From positions 9,362,001 through 9,426,000 of the forward strand of contig NC_057924.1 of assembly GCF_018873765.1 (NCBI RefSeq): 64,000 nt of DNA, given 5' to 3'. The notes below the pieces were generated by a model, which worked only from the letters and a program-made list of their open reading frames with translations, had not been told where the DNA came from and searched no databases. The DNA comes from Telopea speciosissima. Taxonomy: Eukaryota; Streptophyta; Magnoliopsida; Proteales; Proteaceae. This document shows positions 20,973 to 33,600 of this stretch, one piece after another (the stretch's first letter is position 1; each line of letters starts with the position of its first letter). The translations under genes and the position numbers were made by a program.

Positions 20973-21694
20973 TCAGGGCTCAACTAAAGAAACTTGTGGG
21001 TTAACCTTTTGGGATTGGTGTGCGGTTTGTGTGATTACACTTTCATAAAAAATAAAAAATAAAAACTAAAGAAACTTGTGTAACTAGGATTCTAGTGACT
21101 AGTCCAGCGACTAGAAAAATTAGAATTTGAAGACAATAATTGAATTTTATCAACTGAATTGCAGAGAACAACTAACATAAAAATTAGATATTGAATTTTA
21201 GGCTAATTAGAAAACAAGGAATCAAAAATACCAATGTAAAGCTAGCTGAAAACTAGAAGCCAGAACAGAATAATTGAAGAAGATGTGATTAAAAATCCAC
21301 CTTAGCACTGCTGAAAATCCATCCAAGCTAATCCACAATGTAGAGAAAACCAAAGCTTCATTGCTAATATAAGTCATTTATATTTTATATATATATATAC
21401 TCAAAATCTGACTCTTTTCATGACTAGAAATAGCCTAAACCAACTAGTAATCAAAATTGCTACATAATTGAACAATAATAGACTTAAAACTACTCTTACT
21501 CTAACTAGGACTCCAACTTAAACTAATTAATAAAGTAAATTCCATATTCCTAACTCCTAACCTTATTTTAAGCTTATTAAAGTGGCCCATTACACTAAAA
21601 CTCATTGCATCAAAGGCCCAACATGTATAGAACTCAATGGAAGGCTTATTCCCACTAAAGTAAGCCCACTTCTGTGATTTTCCTGCATCACATG

Positions 21695-22065
21695 TTGTCT
21701 TACCAAACTTGGTGTTTATATAATCAATGATACAAATATGTGGGTAGAGTTACCCCTTCTTTTAAGTAGTGTTTTCTCTTGGTTGGATATAAGCCTGCTC
21801 CTAAACCAAAGCCACAAAGAGTGAGTGAGTGAGCATCTGTGTGCGCACTGAGAAAGAGAGAGAGAGAAGCTGATGGTTTTAACATGTATATAGTTTTTAT
21901 CTGTAAAAGAAGATTCCTGGTTTATTGTTTCATCTGCTTTTGGTATTCAAGAATTGACTCTGTTTCTTGTGTTCAGCTGGTATGCTGAGTAGATGCTGGA
22001 AGGGTGAGACTCATGAATTTTGATCTTAAATTTTGATACAGGCACCATTTGAGATTTGCTGAAGA
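21695..22065 (+). promoter_or_regulatory. Upstream region and 5' leader of the plastid-protein gene
   Basis: This contains a short GA run (21852-21869) and several GT/AG-like positions that could mark a leader intron, e.g. 'cagctggtatgctgag' at 21975. No certain TATA box. Confidence 0.35.
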
Positions 22066-25000
22066 ATGAGCTCTTTAGGACTTGCTGCCTGTGGGCCCCA
22101 TAAGCAAGTCATAAATATTTCTTCTTCATGCTGCCTACCTGCTTCACGGCCATGCTTCTCACCAATCTATGCTATTCGAACTACTCGGAGTTGCCCAAGA
22201 CTTGCTTTTAATGCATCCAGCTATCGGAGATCTATGCCAGTTTGCTTGTTTGGTGGCAAAGAAAATCCAGGGAAAGACAATGAGGTGAGGTGCTTTTCTG
22301 AAATTCTCTCTGTTTGTTAGGGTTGTCCTCCAAGATGAGGAAAAAATCGTTTTGGTGGGAAATATGTCATTTTGGCTGCCTCCAACTTGTGCTTAAACTT
22401 AAATGGCCCACATGCAAGCCAACTACTTAATATCAGTTAGTATCCCATATTGAATCCAACACTGCCAACCAGGCCTGATTCTGGCAGATACCTGCCAATA
22501 GTTGAGGGAACCTCCATGGTAGTATTCTTTATCAGCTGGATCAGTGCTGGGCCCGCCTGTTCCAATCCTGATACTTGAATCCATGATTGAATTAACCTTA
22601 CCTTCCCAAATACAGACAATTTCGTTGACCCGTTTTCTTTTACTCTTTATGAAAGAAAGGAAGAGATTGAGGGGTTAGTTTCATCCAACAAAGTCAGATT
22701 TTCATTGTTATTGCCCTAGAATATCAGGAAACTAACTGGTTCACATTAATGATGAAAAAAAAAGGGAAACTTAACTTATACATGTTCATGGGGAAAAAAA
22801 TGTTGGGACTTGCTAACTGTTAATAATTTGACATCTCAGAATGAGGAAGATTTTTTTTTCCTTTATATTAAATGGTGAATGTATCTTCCATTTCTAGGAT
22901 GTTTTGGGCCTTTCACTTCCTGAAGGCAATATTTCTGCGCCTGTGTTTCAAAATTAAAGCAAGTGATCACACTAATGATTTAAGTTCAAAGTAATCCTAG
23001 TATAGGAATTGTAATATTCTGTTGAGAGGATATCTTGGGTATTTTTCAGGAAATTTAGATAAAACAGTGCTTTTTTACTTCTATGTTCTTCTGTGGTGAA
23101 GATGCAATAGGGTTTGATCAACCTGAAGGTTGATGACCTTAACTATCTGATGTATTAACTATTACAATTACTTCTGTGATTGTTTGGTTTAATCTTTTAC
23201 TGCCTTGAGAATGAGAGATTGTGAATATTCCCACATTTCTTCGCTGCATTGAATGTGTCCTATCCATAGTTAGTAAGTTTGGGAACGGCAATAATACGGG
23301 AACGGATACGTACGGCAGTCAAATGGACTGTACGGCAATAATGCTTTTCAAAAAATCCGGTGCAATAAAACGGTACAGCAATAATACGGTACGTGTTTAA
23401 TATGATTGCTCTGTAAAAATCTGGGAGCAAAAATACGGGCATATATTCACTATGCAACAGGCATATACACCTAATAAACACAATAATAACATTTACTGAT
23501 GTGCCTAAATATGTAGTTTGATTCATCATCATTGAGAAATTTACTCCAATAGGTTCATAAAGACTTCCACCGAATCATGCTATATTAGACTCTTTGCCTC
23601 AAACTTCAAAAATAGATAAATCCTTTTGGAATTTGATTCTCTGTTTTTGGAAATGACAGCCCAAAACAGGATCTTAGGTAACTAGAATAGATAACTGAAA
23701 AGAACTTTCTTCTCAATGGTGTATGTGTGTGTTTCAATGGGAAGAAAAATCTTCGCTTTGGGCTGTCATTCTCCTCAATATAAGAATAGCTCGGCTTGAC
23801 TGTAACAAATGTTTAGTACGTTTGAGCTTTAGATTATAATTCTTCTGAATCAACATATATACCCATTAAAGAGGAAAGAAAATGACTAAAATTTTAAGGT
23901 AACAAATGGCTGAGAAACATTAATGAATGTGCCTAAGGGGATGACTGCTTACTAAAGAACGTAAAGGATTGGGAGGTGACTTGAGATTTGAGAGTGGTCT
24001 TTTGGCCTGTGAAGATCAAGAAACCCAGACAATGAACAAGTTTCTGCAATGCAAAGAGTAGACGATCATGATGAAACCCAGTAACATGGGGGGAACAAGA
24101 AATGGAGGTTAGAAGTCATTGAGAGTGAGAAAGTATTTACCGCTGCAATAGCCAGCGGAAGAAGCACAGTTGCCGGAAGAAGAAGAGGAAGAAGAGACGG
24201 AGAAGCACAGTCGCCGCTCAGCCACTGGGGGTTTGGTGACCAAACAGTTTGGCCTTTCTTTTCCCCGAGATGTGAGGGACGAGGGTTTGGTAAGTGGTAA
24301 CTTTGGTTTGGTAATCTAATGGTTAGATTGGATTTTAAGTTTTTTTTATTTTTTTTATAACTAATCGTATTATTCACATATAATACGTGTTTTATACGTG
24401 TATAATATTTTGACCCTTATAATCTGCGTATTTATCCGACTCTGAAGTATTATATGCAATACGGCACTTTTTCCAATTAAACATTCGGATACACGTATAG
24501 TATGCATATTATACGCGTATATAGTTATATACTAACTATGGTCCTATCTACTTGTCTATAATATGTTGAAGCTGTAAACTAACGAGTAACCATGAAGATA
24601 GATAGGGCCTCTTAGTACATGTCTCTGGGACCTTGAAGTTTTCTCCTTTCTGTTGTTGTGGAGTTTTCAGATTGCACATTAATCATGATAGTTATTGCAG
24701 CTGTACAATAAGAAGTTATCATGATTACAGATAGCCCTTCCGATACAGTTCTCTAGGTCCTTAAAATTGTCCTCCTTCCTTAATAGTTACATATCTCTGT
24801 CTGTTGCCATATAGTTTGGATAGTGTGCAACATTTCAAAGTTGTCCAAACCATCCAGCTAAAACATCAGATAGTTGAGAATCTTTTACTGCCTTGATTGA
24901 TCAGCTTGACTTTAAAGCAGAAGAGATTTTTGTGGTGGTTCCATTGACTATGCTGTTGCATACATGGGACTGGTCAGTTTGTATGATAGAAGATGGTATT

Positions 25001-26150
25001 AACTTTTAAGAGTTCCCATCTTTCCCCAAGTGAAATTGTCATTTTGAGTCTTGATGGGAAAGTTATGCATTAATATGAATACATCGTTGTACTTTAAAAA
25101 TGGCCAATTGGCCACATAATAAATGGTCTCTTCTCAAAGTTGTTTTTTGTGGTGGATGATTCGTTCCATCGACTAAAGATTGTTTAATGTTTCAGGGTTC
25201 TCCATGGAAAGCACTTGAGAAAGCTTGGGGTGGTTTAACAAAGAGACAGTCAATGGAAGATGTATTGAAGGAGCAGATCCGTAAAAGAGAATTTGCTGAT
25301 GAGGGAGGTGGTGCAGGAATTCCTCCAGGAGGTGGCAATGATGGTTTTGGTGGTTCAGAGGATGAAAACTCTGATGGTGTCTTGGATGAATTTATTCAAG
25401 TAACTTTGGCTACCATTGGTCTCATCTTTCTGGTAATATCCCAACTACCATGTCAGTCTTCTTCTTTTGCTATTTGTTAGTTTACAAGCACCTTTTATCT
25501 GTCAAATTGGTATGTGATGTCATTACATATTTAGATTCATCTATTTGTTGCTCAGCATAGTAAGAAGAAGGGCATGGTGGGTGGTGAAACAGAACAATTT
25601 ATGGCTTTCATATTTGCATTTGTATATTCTGATGCATACTTTTTGCTTACATGTATCATCTTTCATTTCAAAATTTTGAAGTTTGCTTGAACAATCACTT
25701 AATATTATCAACATAATGTGAAAGATCTTATGCTTATGTTTTTATGGATGAATTTTGATGTTGGAGGTGTTATTGATCTCAGTTACAAATTATGTCTCAC
25801 CTATACCTGTCCTGCGTGTTTTGTAGTACATTTACATCATTGATGGGGAGGAATTGATTCGGCTGGTAGGTGACTTCATCAAGTATGGCTTTTCAGGGAA
25901 GCAAAGTAATCGTTTGAAGCAAACCATGTACATGTGGAGAAGATTTTATGAGAAGTTGACAAAGAAGGATGAGGAGGTAGATAGGTATTGGTTGGAACGT
26001 GAAATCCTCAATACACCAACATACTGGTATGACCCCGGAGAGTTTAAGAACTACCTCAGGTCTCGTCTTGCATCATTATCATCGTCATCGTCATCGTCAT
26101 CGTCATCATCATCATCATCATCATCATCCTCCTCATCTTATTATCAATAG
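22066..26150 (+). CDS. Probable plastid-targeted single-span membrane protein, three exons
   Basis: Exons 22066-22284, 25196-25432 and 25827-26150 join in frame across GT-AG introns to 259 codons. Residues 1 to about 55 are rich in Ser, Ala, Arg and poor in acidic residues, as in a chloroplast transit peptide. Then follow FGGKENPGKDNEGSPWKALE, a charged stretch, a Gly-rich loop (110-126) and one hydrophobic span at about 139-157 (LATIGLIFLYIYIIDGEEL). After it come a basic, aromatic region with RYWLEREILNTPTYWYDP (205-222) and a C-terminal run of 20 serines (237-256) ending YYQ. I recognise this as a conserved plant family but cannot give it a proven function. The 2.9-kb first intron contains the hAT-like element 23265-24540. 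The ATG is the first in a good context after an in-frame stop-containing leader. Confidence 0.85.
23265..24540 (-). mobile_element. hAT-like non-autonomous element B, 8-bp target duplication
   Basis: Ends CATAGTTAGTA and TACTAACTATG are exact inverted repeats, flanked by the perfect 8-bp repeat GTCCTATC (23257-23264 and 24541-24548). The element lies in intron 1 of the plastid-protein gene, in opposite orientation to element A (12654-14329), with which it shares its end regions and a central GC-rich block. No transposase. Confidence 0.88.
26077..26140 (+). repeat. Coding TCA/TCG/TCC trinucleotide microsatellite
   Basis: About 20 consecutive serine codons, mostly TCA and TCG alternating, at the 3' end of the plastid-protein gene. 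Slippage here would change tail length without breaking the frame. Confidence 0.95.
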
Positions 26151-28544
26151 ACCCTAGATTTTGTTTATTACTTGCTTTTTTCCTGTCAACCATTTCATTT
26201 AAACCAGGAATTATTCTGGCAGAAATCTGAGTGCATAGCTTCTAGAATACCTAGTAAATTTTGTAATAGAGGGTCCATGTTCCTACTTTGCGAAGATGAA
26301 CTTGGTCTACTGGTAATGAATTGCTAAATTTTGTATTTTGGATATTCTTGTAAGGCTTAGATGGTCTTGTTAGTTTCTTGTTGACAATCAAACCTGCAAG
26401 ACTTACGAAGCACCCGCCAATTGATGGTGTCCTCTTGATTGCATGCGCTTTTGATAAATTTTTGGATTTTTATTTCTTGATTATATATGATGGAAATGGA
26501 CCCTCTTTTCACTCTCAAACCCATTGAACCTACCCTGCAAAATGGAATGCCCTATAGAGCTACTCTTTCTTCCATATAAGCCATGGGACTAATCCATTCT
26601 CTCAAAACATAGATGCTTTAACCCATACAGGTGACTTTTACCACATCCCAAATACCTTGAGCTCAATAAAGTTGATTCATTCTCTCTTACGCTTGGCTAT
26701 AATTTGCAAGTTTTCTTTTTTGGAGCAATTCTAATGTATACAGGAGAGAGTAGCTGAAGAATGTCAAATGTTTCATACCTGTGTTTCAAAACGGGTCCCA
26801 AGTATCACAATTGCCAAGCACATGGATGGGAACACCCTAAATTCCTGGAATTCCATCTGCATCCCTAAAACCATAGAAGGGTTGTGTATCCAATCTAGTG
26901 AAAACCAAAACAAGCCACTGCTCTTAAAAGTTAGGTGGGAGGATATCAACCCAACTACCCAAATTCAAAGCTTTCTTAGAGCTACATGTCGATCATCCTC
27001 TTGGTTTGGAAAGAGCTTCTGTAAAACCAGGATTATTTTCTTGAAATCCATGACATGTAGAAGGATTGGCAGTGGTACTAGTTAGTCTACACATGTATGG
27101 GAGGACAGATGAATGGCCAACTGTACATAGTGTACCAAGTAAAGTTTTAACTCTTCCCCGGCCACTTCCTCCCAGTGGAGCACGAAATCGTCGATTGTTA
27201 TGGTAAATTGTAAGTTGGGCAAGTGGTGGTTGCTGGTTTACGATCATCTATTTTGAAAACTTGTAGCCATCAATCCTCATTGACTACAACAATGCTAATG
27301 TAGATTGTTTACCATTATTTCTGATTCAAACTTGTGATATTTTCCAAATCAATGGTGATGGCGTCAAAAATATATTAGAGGCGTTCCAACAAAAATATTC
27401 TGTAGTCTGCACAGACCATAAGGAAGGGTGTCTCTTGAAGCTTAAAAATCTCAGACATGGAAATTGTTCCATACGTTTTTACGTTTCATACATCTTCTTT
27501 TTGACAAATGGCTTCAGAATCTTCACTTGAATACTATATAGGTTCAGCAAATACCAGACGGACCAGAGAAATGAGAAGAAATACATGAAGTCACTTGGTT
27601 TCTGTTACATTAATGAAAACCCATTATCAGATTGAAACTGAGAAAATGAATGTAAGTAGCTCCATGTAACTAACTAAAGTCATTTGGTTCCTGTTAAAAT
27701 TCATGTGGGAATGAATGCTTCAAATATAACTACACAATCACCTAGGGATTGGGATGAACATTCTATTCGATTTGAGTTACCACTATATATGTTGGCAGAA
27801 CAGAAACTAATTTAAAGTGAATAATTAAAATGTGCGGAGAAATAGTTACCTGTTGGAACACATTAATTATATACTGCTCATCATCTATTCAGTATGTCTA
27901 ATGTTGTTGGATCATGATGTCATTGAATATCTCTATAATCAATATATTTGAAAGCAAGTAGTCTACATTAAAGTATTTGGACAAATTCCACTTCTTTAGG
28001 GCTCCCAGCAGGCAGCAGGTAATTAAAAAGAAGAAGAGTCACAAACCAGTGTAAGAAGTAACAAGTAAAGTATACCCCCTAGCTCCATATGTCCCTGCAA
28101 AATCCAAAGCCCCTTGAAATATATATCTCCGGGTCAAGCAATGACAAGATTAATAATGCTGGAAGCAAAGTCGATCAATAGGTACAGAAGAGGCCCCCCC
28201 CTTATTGCTCTGACCATTGGGCAATTTTAATAGACTCTGGTTGTGGTGAATCTTGAATGAATGTTCTCTATTCAAGTGAAAAGGAATATCTTCCAGGCCA
28301 AAGAAATGATTAGGGCGCGCTCCACAACTAAACATATGGAACAACCATATATGGTCTGACGCCATTATTGATATAAAAGACGGGCAACCAATACTGTGCT
28401 TGTTGTTCAAGTGAAAGATATATACTACTTTGGGGAAGGTTTTCGATGCGATGGGCTCATGCTCATGTGAGAAGGGGGACAGGACCGTGCACGGTGCACA
28501 AAACCTTTTGCCTACTATTTTTATAGGGTTATTATTTTGTACGT
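26151..28544. other. Intergenic; no gene recognised
   Basis: The first 200-300 bases are the likely 3' UTR of the upstream gene. Open frames at 26768-27247 and 28150-28614 match no family and show no splice context. Confidence 0.5.
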
Positions 28545-28554
28545 ACAAATAGGT

Positions 28555-28828
28555 AGGGGTGTAAATGAATAGTCGAAATTTGTTTTCGTATCCATGTTCG
28601 TATCCGTTTAGCACTATCCGAATCCGTTCGAAAGCTAAACGGATGCGGATACGGATAGGCTATAGCTATCCGAAAAGCTATATTTATATGTAAACGGATA
28701 AAATATTCGATTCGTATCCGTGTCCGTATCCGTTTAGCACTATCCGAATCCGTCCGATAGCTAATCGGATGTGGATGTGGATGCAGATATAGCATTATCT
28801 GAGCCGAATCCGATCCGTTCACAGCCCT
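28555..28828. mobile_element. MULE-like MITE, 10-bp target duplication
   Basis: It is flanked by the exact 10-bp repeat ACAAATAGGT (28545-28554 and 28829-28838). Ends 'aggggtgtaaatg' and the reverse complement 'agggctgtgaacg' are imperfect inverted repeats; the interior is rich in 'atccgtttagcactatccga'-type motifs on both strands. The start resembles the insert in the 5094-6719 array ('agggatgtaaatgg'). Confidence 0.8.
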
Positions 28829-28879
28829 ACAAATAGGTACCAGTTTGTACTGCATAAGAGAGTATCATTCTATATAAAT

Positions 28880-29514
28880 ATTAGGGTAAAATACACGTAC
28901 CCCCTGTAATGCACCCAATATTCGTCGTACCCCCTAAGCTTCTGATAAGTCCACGTATCACCCCTCAATATTCCACGTATCACCCATGCTTTACCCCCCT
29001 AATGCCTGAAAAGTCCAAACCGTTAAGTTTAGCCATTAAGTGCTAAAAACTTGATCATTTTACTCTTTTTTTTATTTTTATAAATTTAAAAAGACCTAAT
29101 TGCCCTGACATATTTGTTCATAATATGAAAAGATGTTTTTGCCCTAACCTAATTTCAAAAGACCCTTTTACCCCCACTATTTGTTCTTAAGAATCTAACC
29201 CAATCTAATTACCAAAATGCCCTTGCTAGGGCATAATTTCCAAAATGCCCTCATCTTCCCCTAAATCCATCTTCCATTTCTAAAACTTCTCTCAAAAGTT
29301 TATTTTACCTTTTAATTGACCCAAAACCCTTTTTGTGTCTTCTTCTCTTCGGCTTGCAGGTCATCAATGGCATTGGCGGTAACCAGAGCTTGGTAGCCAA
29401 ACTCCATGGCTGCTACCAATGAGGAAGAAGTTTGAACACTCTCCTCTCGGACGGTAATTAGATCTTGGAAGCAAAATCTCCGGCACTAATCCATCCATGT
29501 GTTCCCAAAATTGT
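28880..29514. other. Low-information repeat-like stretch
   Basis: It has a 'gtaccccct'/'gtatcaccc' pattern like the ends of MULE-type elements (compare 9313-9380). No matching inverted end was located. Confidence 0.4.
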
Positions 29515-29835
29515 AATCCAATTCTACTTGAGGGGCGTAAGCACTAATTATATTGACAACCTCTTTCTCCAACACAAGCTTGATGGACATAATCTTATCT
29601 CCGAATTTTAACATCCACTACATCATTCTTTAAAATTTATCCACTATTATGCTCACTCCATTTCTATTACTTTTATCCCCTGTATACCAAAGTTTAAATT
29701 CATCCAACTCCTTAGTTTTTTTTTACCCTTCCATCTAGTCTCTTGAATATACAGGTTATGTTAATCATTCTTCTCTTAATAACGTCTATCAAATCTAGAC
29801 TCTTTCATACCTGTTAAAGATCCAATGTTTTAAGA
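29515..29835 (-). mobile_element. LINE endonuclease-domain remnant
   Basis: On the minus strand the frames give LYIQETRWKGK (about 29755-29720), then a NGVSI/VDK-like region and KNDVVDVKI, matching the apurinic-type endonuclease of plant LINE ORF2 proteins (family pattern QETKW, GVGIIVD). Several stops and frameshifts make it a dead fragment. Confidence 0.7.
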
Positions 29836-30114
29836 TTAACCTAATCCTACGATGAATCCAGTTTTTTTCCCTTTTATTTTGATCAATTTATTTTTTTAAT
29901 TCTTTTAACAATACAAGATATTGAGAGACATGTCATGTGGACCATGGACCTCTTATAAGGATTATTCAACATAATTTAGACTTGTCCCCAACTAAATTGC
30001 ATGGATCTTTTTTTCTTCGCACCACTTCTCTTAGGGTCATCTTAAGTTTGCCGTTAATTCTTTTAAATAAACCGATAATGTGGCGTCACGGGCACCGTTA
30101 AATACTGTGAGGAG

Positions 30115-30120
30115 CACGTG
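30115..30120. promoter_or_regulatory. G-box in the PLAC8 promoter
   Basis: Palindromic CACGTG about 500 bp upstream of the PLAC8 start codon, the usual plant bZIP/bHLH binding core. Function not demonstrated. A TATA-like 'tataaa' is at 30446-30451 after a CT-rich tract. Confidence 0.4.
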
Positions 30121-30616
30121 ATCTCCATTAAGGATCTTTTATTCCATTATTGCGCGCCAATCTCATTCCCACCCACTCTCTGAGGCTCTCAGGACAGCAG
30201 AATCACCACTGTCCGTCTCTATCCCTCTCTTCCTTCCTTGAAGAAAGGATTTTTTTTTTTAAAATGTCTTAAAAAAGGATTAGTTTTTCAAAACAAGTTT
30301 ACTGTTAATGTAATTAAATATTGGATGGATTAGACCGTACCGTAGAAAGAGGAGTAATGGATATTTCAGAAAACCAGAAAAGGTTTAAAGCATGGAGAAT
30401 GGCCATCGTTTCGTGACGGAATGTTTTTCTTTCTCTCTCTCGAGATATAAACCTAAATCCTAATCCCAACAGGAAAGCACAGGTAGAGAAGAAGTTAAAG
30501 CTTCGTTCCAAGTTCCAACCTCCTTTTCTTTGTTGTTAAGGGTAAGAGCAAAACAAGGGAGGAGAGATTAAAATTTGGGTGATTGAGTTTCTCTTCTTCA
30601 GAAGCTCAGACCATCG

Positions 30617-33600
30617 ATGATGGCGGATTCCGAGGAAAAGCCCATTAATGGAGTCGAAGAGAAAGGAGAGGATACATTCATGGAAGGAGTTACTGTGTTG
30701 GATTTTGATATGCTTTGTGCAACTGTGGCATTGCAGACGCAAGAGTTTTCGAAGGAGAAATGGGACAAATTGGAGGAAAACATCCATGGAAACGGTATGG
30801 AGATTGGTGGAGTCCAAAGGATGTGGGAAGGTGAAGTCCTTGATTGCTTCGTAGACCGTCGAATCGCCATCGAAACGGCTTGGTTAGCTTTTCCTTTTCT
30901 CTCTGTCCTCTTCTTTTTGTTTTTCTTCCTCGTTTTCTATTTTCTCTCGCACATATGTTTTTTAGCAATTCGTGCTCGGCTCGTCTTGTTTTTGTGTTTT
31001 CTATCTTCGTCGCTCTCCCACCTCCTCGTCTTCTCTCTTCTGTGGATTATTTTGGGAGAAGGGGAGAAGAGAGCTGTTCTGTTTTTGAAGGCCATTTTGA
31101 TTATGGGGGCTAGGATTTCAGTGATAGGGTTTATTTCCCCTAGTAATTGAAATTGAGGTAATTTTTCCTCTCGTATCCATTCCCTTTTCAAGGAATAAAC
31201 TTGTGAAGGAGGAACCTTGTGATTTTGGAAGTCAGGAAGTGGCTTTCGTTCTCGCGCTTTATGCCGCATATATGGCAACAAAGATCTAATTTTTCCAAGC
31301 CAGAATTGCCCTCTCTAAGGCACCTATCTTTGACACAACAGTGTTGACGACTTCTCTGTCTACCCAGGAACGAGGATTTCGGTGAACAAATGAATACCAT
31401 GTTGTGACACATTTACGTAGAACTTTGCACTGTTAATCTTCTTATGTTGTTATAATTGTTTTCCACAGTTGATGGTATATTTTGATCTTGCAGCTGCCCA
31501 TGCTACAGATTCGGGAAGAACATGGGAAGAGCTGGTTTTGGTTGTGGTTTTATTCATGTAAATATATTCTCTTTGAACCCATATGATTGTTTCTTTTCCT
31601 TATTCTTTTTCCAATTTTGTAATTTCAGGAAGTTAAAGTATTTGGACCTAATTCCGTATTATTAGAGCCATGTGTATGCATAGGATCAATCTTCTAGGAA
31701 ATGGAGTGCAAGAATTTGACATATGTTGTATCCTATCCATTTTCTGTATCACTATCTGAAAGTGGGGCCCTGACTCCCACCTAGACATGATATATGGGTC
31801 TGTGAATTGTCAAACTGGTTCCAGTTTATTTCAAGTCAGTCAACCTAGGTCAACTAATATCCAACTGACTAATTTTTTAATTTTCTCAGCCACATACTGC
31901 CCTCACTTTATTCAGTCTGAATCATCTTATCTTTCAGAGTGTTTCTCGTGGTCCATATGGCTATTGTTCTTAACATACAAATCCAAGTTATTGTTGCAGT
32001 GGGTCAACTCTTTTTCTTTGGGGTCTGGTTAGTATCGGTGCTATAAAAATTGTCATTACAAGCACCATAAAATATATAATTTGAAATTGCACTAATCGGA
32101 GAAACTAAAATCTTTTACCAGAAATACTAGTACATGTTGTTCTTGAACAAATAGTGAATTAGTTTTGCCTTTGGCAGGGAGCTGTTTATTTTGTTCTTGC
32201 CGTCACTGCTCTTCTCAACTTGATTGCCTTTGCTGTCACCATGCGGCGCTGCTTTCTGTATTTGGTACTTGCTTTCATAATTTTGGCTGGAACATATTTG
32301 GGTTTCTTCCGTACACAGATCAGGAAACAGTTCCACATCAGGGTAAGCATTGGTATCCATAAATACATCCTTTTTTATATATTTATTTTAGTTTACAATC
32401 TATATGACACAACTTAGTGCTGATTGAGCTGAGGAGTTTTTCTATTTGTGCTTCATTGGTTTCTTTTCCAATATTATTCCATATGCCATGGATTCAGTTA
32501 TAGTAATTTCTCAGATGGTTTTCCAATTGTTTAATTGAAAATGTGCATGCATAACTCTGGATTGATTATAGCTCATAACTTCAGTTGATGATCCTCACAG
32601 ATGTTGAAGCCAGGAATTATCTCACATCTGCTGGGGGCTTGAAAAGTATACTAACACTCTTGATAACGTATCATTGGAAGCTTTTCACACACACACACCC
32701 AAAAAAATTAATAAATAAAAAAAAAGGTGTACCCAGTGCACGAGGCTCCCGCCACTGCGGGGTTTGTGGAGGGCCATAATGTATGCAGCCTTACCCTTGC
32801 TTTTGCAGAGAGGCTGTTTCCAGACTCGAACCCGTGATCACTTGGTCACAATGGAGAAGAAGAAGAGCAAATGAAAATTAATACCATTGGAAGAGCAAAT
32901 GAAAAGAAATAATTAGTTTGTTTTTGAGTAATTATGGGAACGTGGTTCTTTCCCACATCCTTTGGGACATCTAATATTTGGTACCCTTTTTATCTTTTTA
33001 CTTTACACTGGACTTCAATTTAAATATTCCTAGAGATTTTTTTCATCCACTAAAGTTGCAATTTGATTTTCTTTTCCCTGCTACCCAGAGGAACACGATC
33101 CCAAGCCAACTGGTGATAACCACGAAATACCTCCCAGATTACTTCTTAAAGCACCCATGGTTTCAACATTACCCTAACCCATCTCAATGCTCTCTTCCAA
33201 CTTCCACCCACCTCTTTCATTTTTTTTTTTGGGGGTGGGGGGGGGGGGGTTGATCTATTGTTTGTATACCTTAGATAGGCTGTATTCATCAAACAAAAAA
33301 TGACGATTATATATACGCTGCTGCTGCTCCATAATTTCAGCTCTATTCTTGGTGTCAATGTCTTTATATTCCAACACCAAGCCCCTTGGCCCTTAAATGA
33401 CTGCAGGTTGACAGTTATGATACTTTGATACTTCCAACTGCTTAGCATACATGATATAAAACAATGCAGTAGAACTTGGTTTTGCATGAATGTTAAAACT
33501 TCCAGTCTGGTGTTATATATTTTTATTATCAATATAAGAACTGCCATTGTTTCTTCAACTAGTATTATATACATGCTGAAATGACTCTGACTGAAAGTTT

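Larger units (their letters stand above)
17283..21694 (-). mobile_element. Older LTR retrotransposon, 5' LTR interrupted by a younger element
   Basis: The LTR is in two parts: 20973-21694 (minus-strand start TGATGCAGGAAAATC near 21694) and 17283-17545, ending TACA before the 5-nt spacer and primer site. The younger element 17546-20972 separates them. Similarity of 21300-21694 to 15660-16073 shows it is an LTR copy. Confidence 0.55.

Noticed and set aside
30690-31281. Several ORFs overlapping PLAC8 exon 1 and intron 1 on both strands
   Set aside because: Shadows of the PLAC8 exon or CT-rich intron; the spliced model explains the region.
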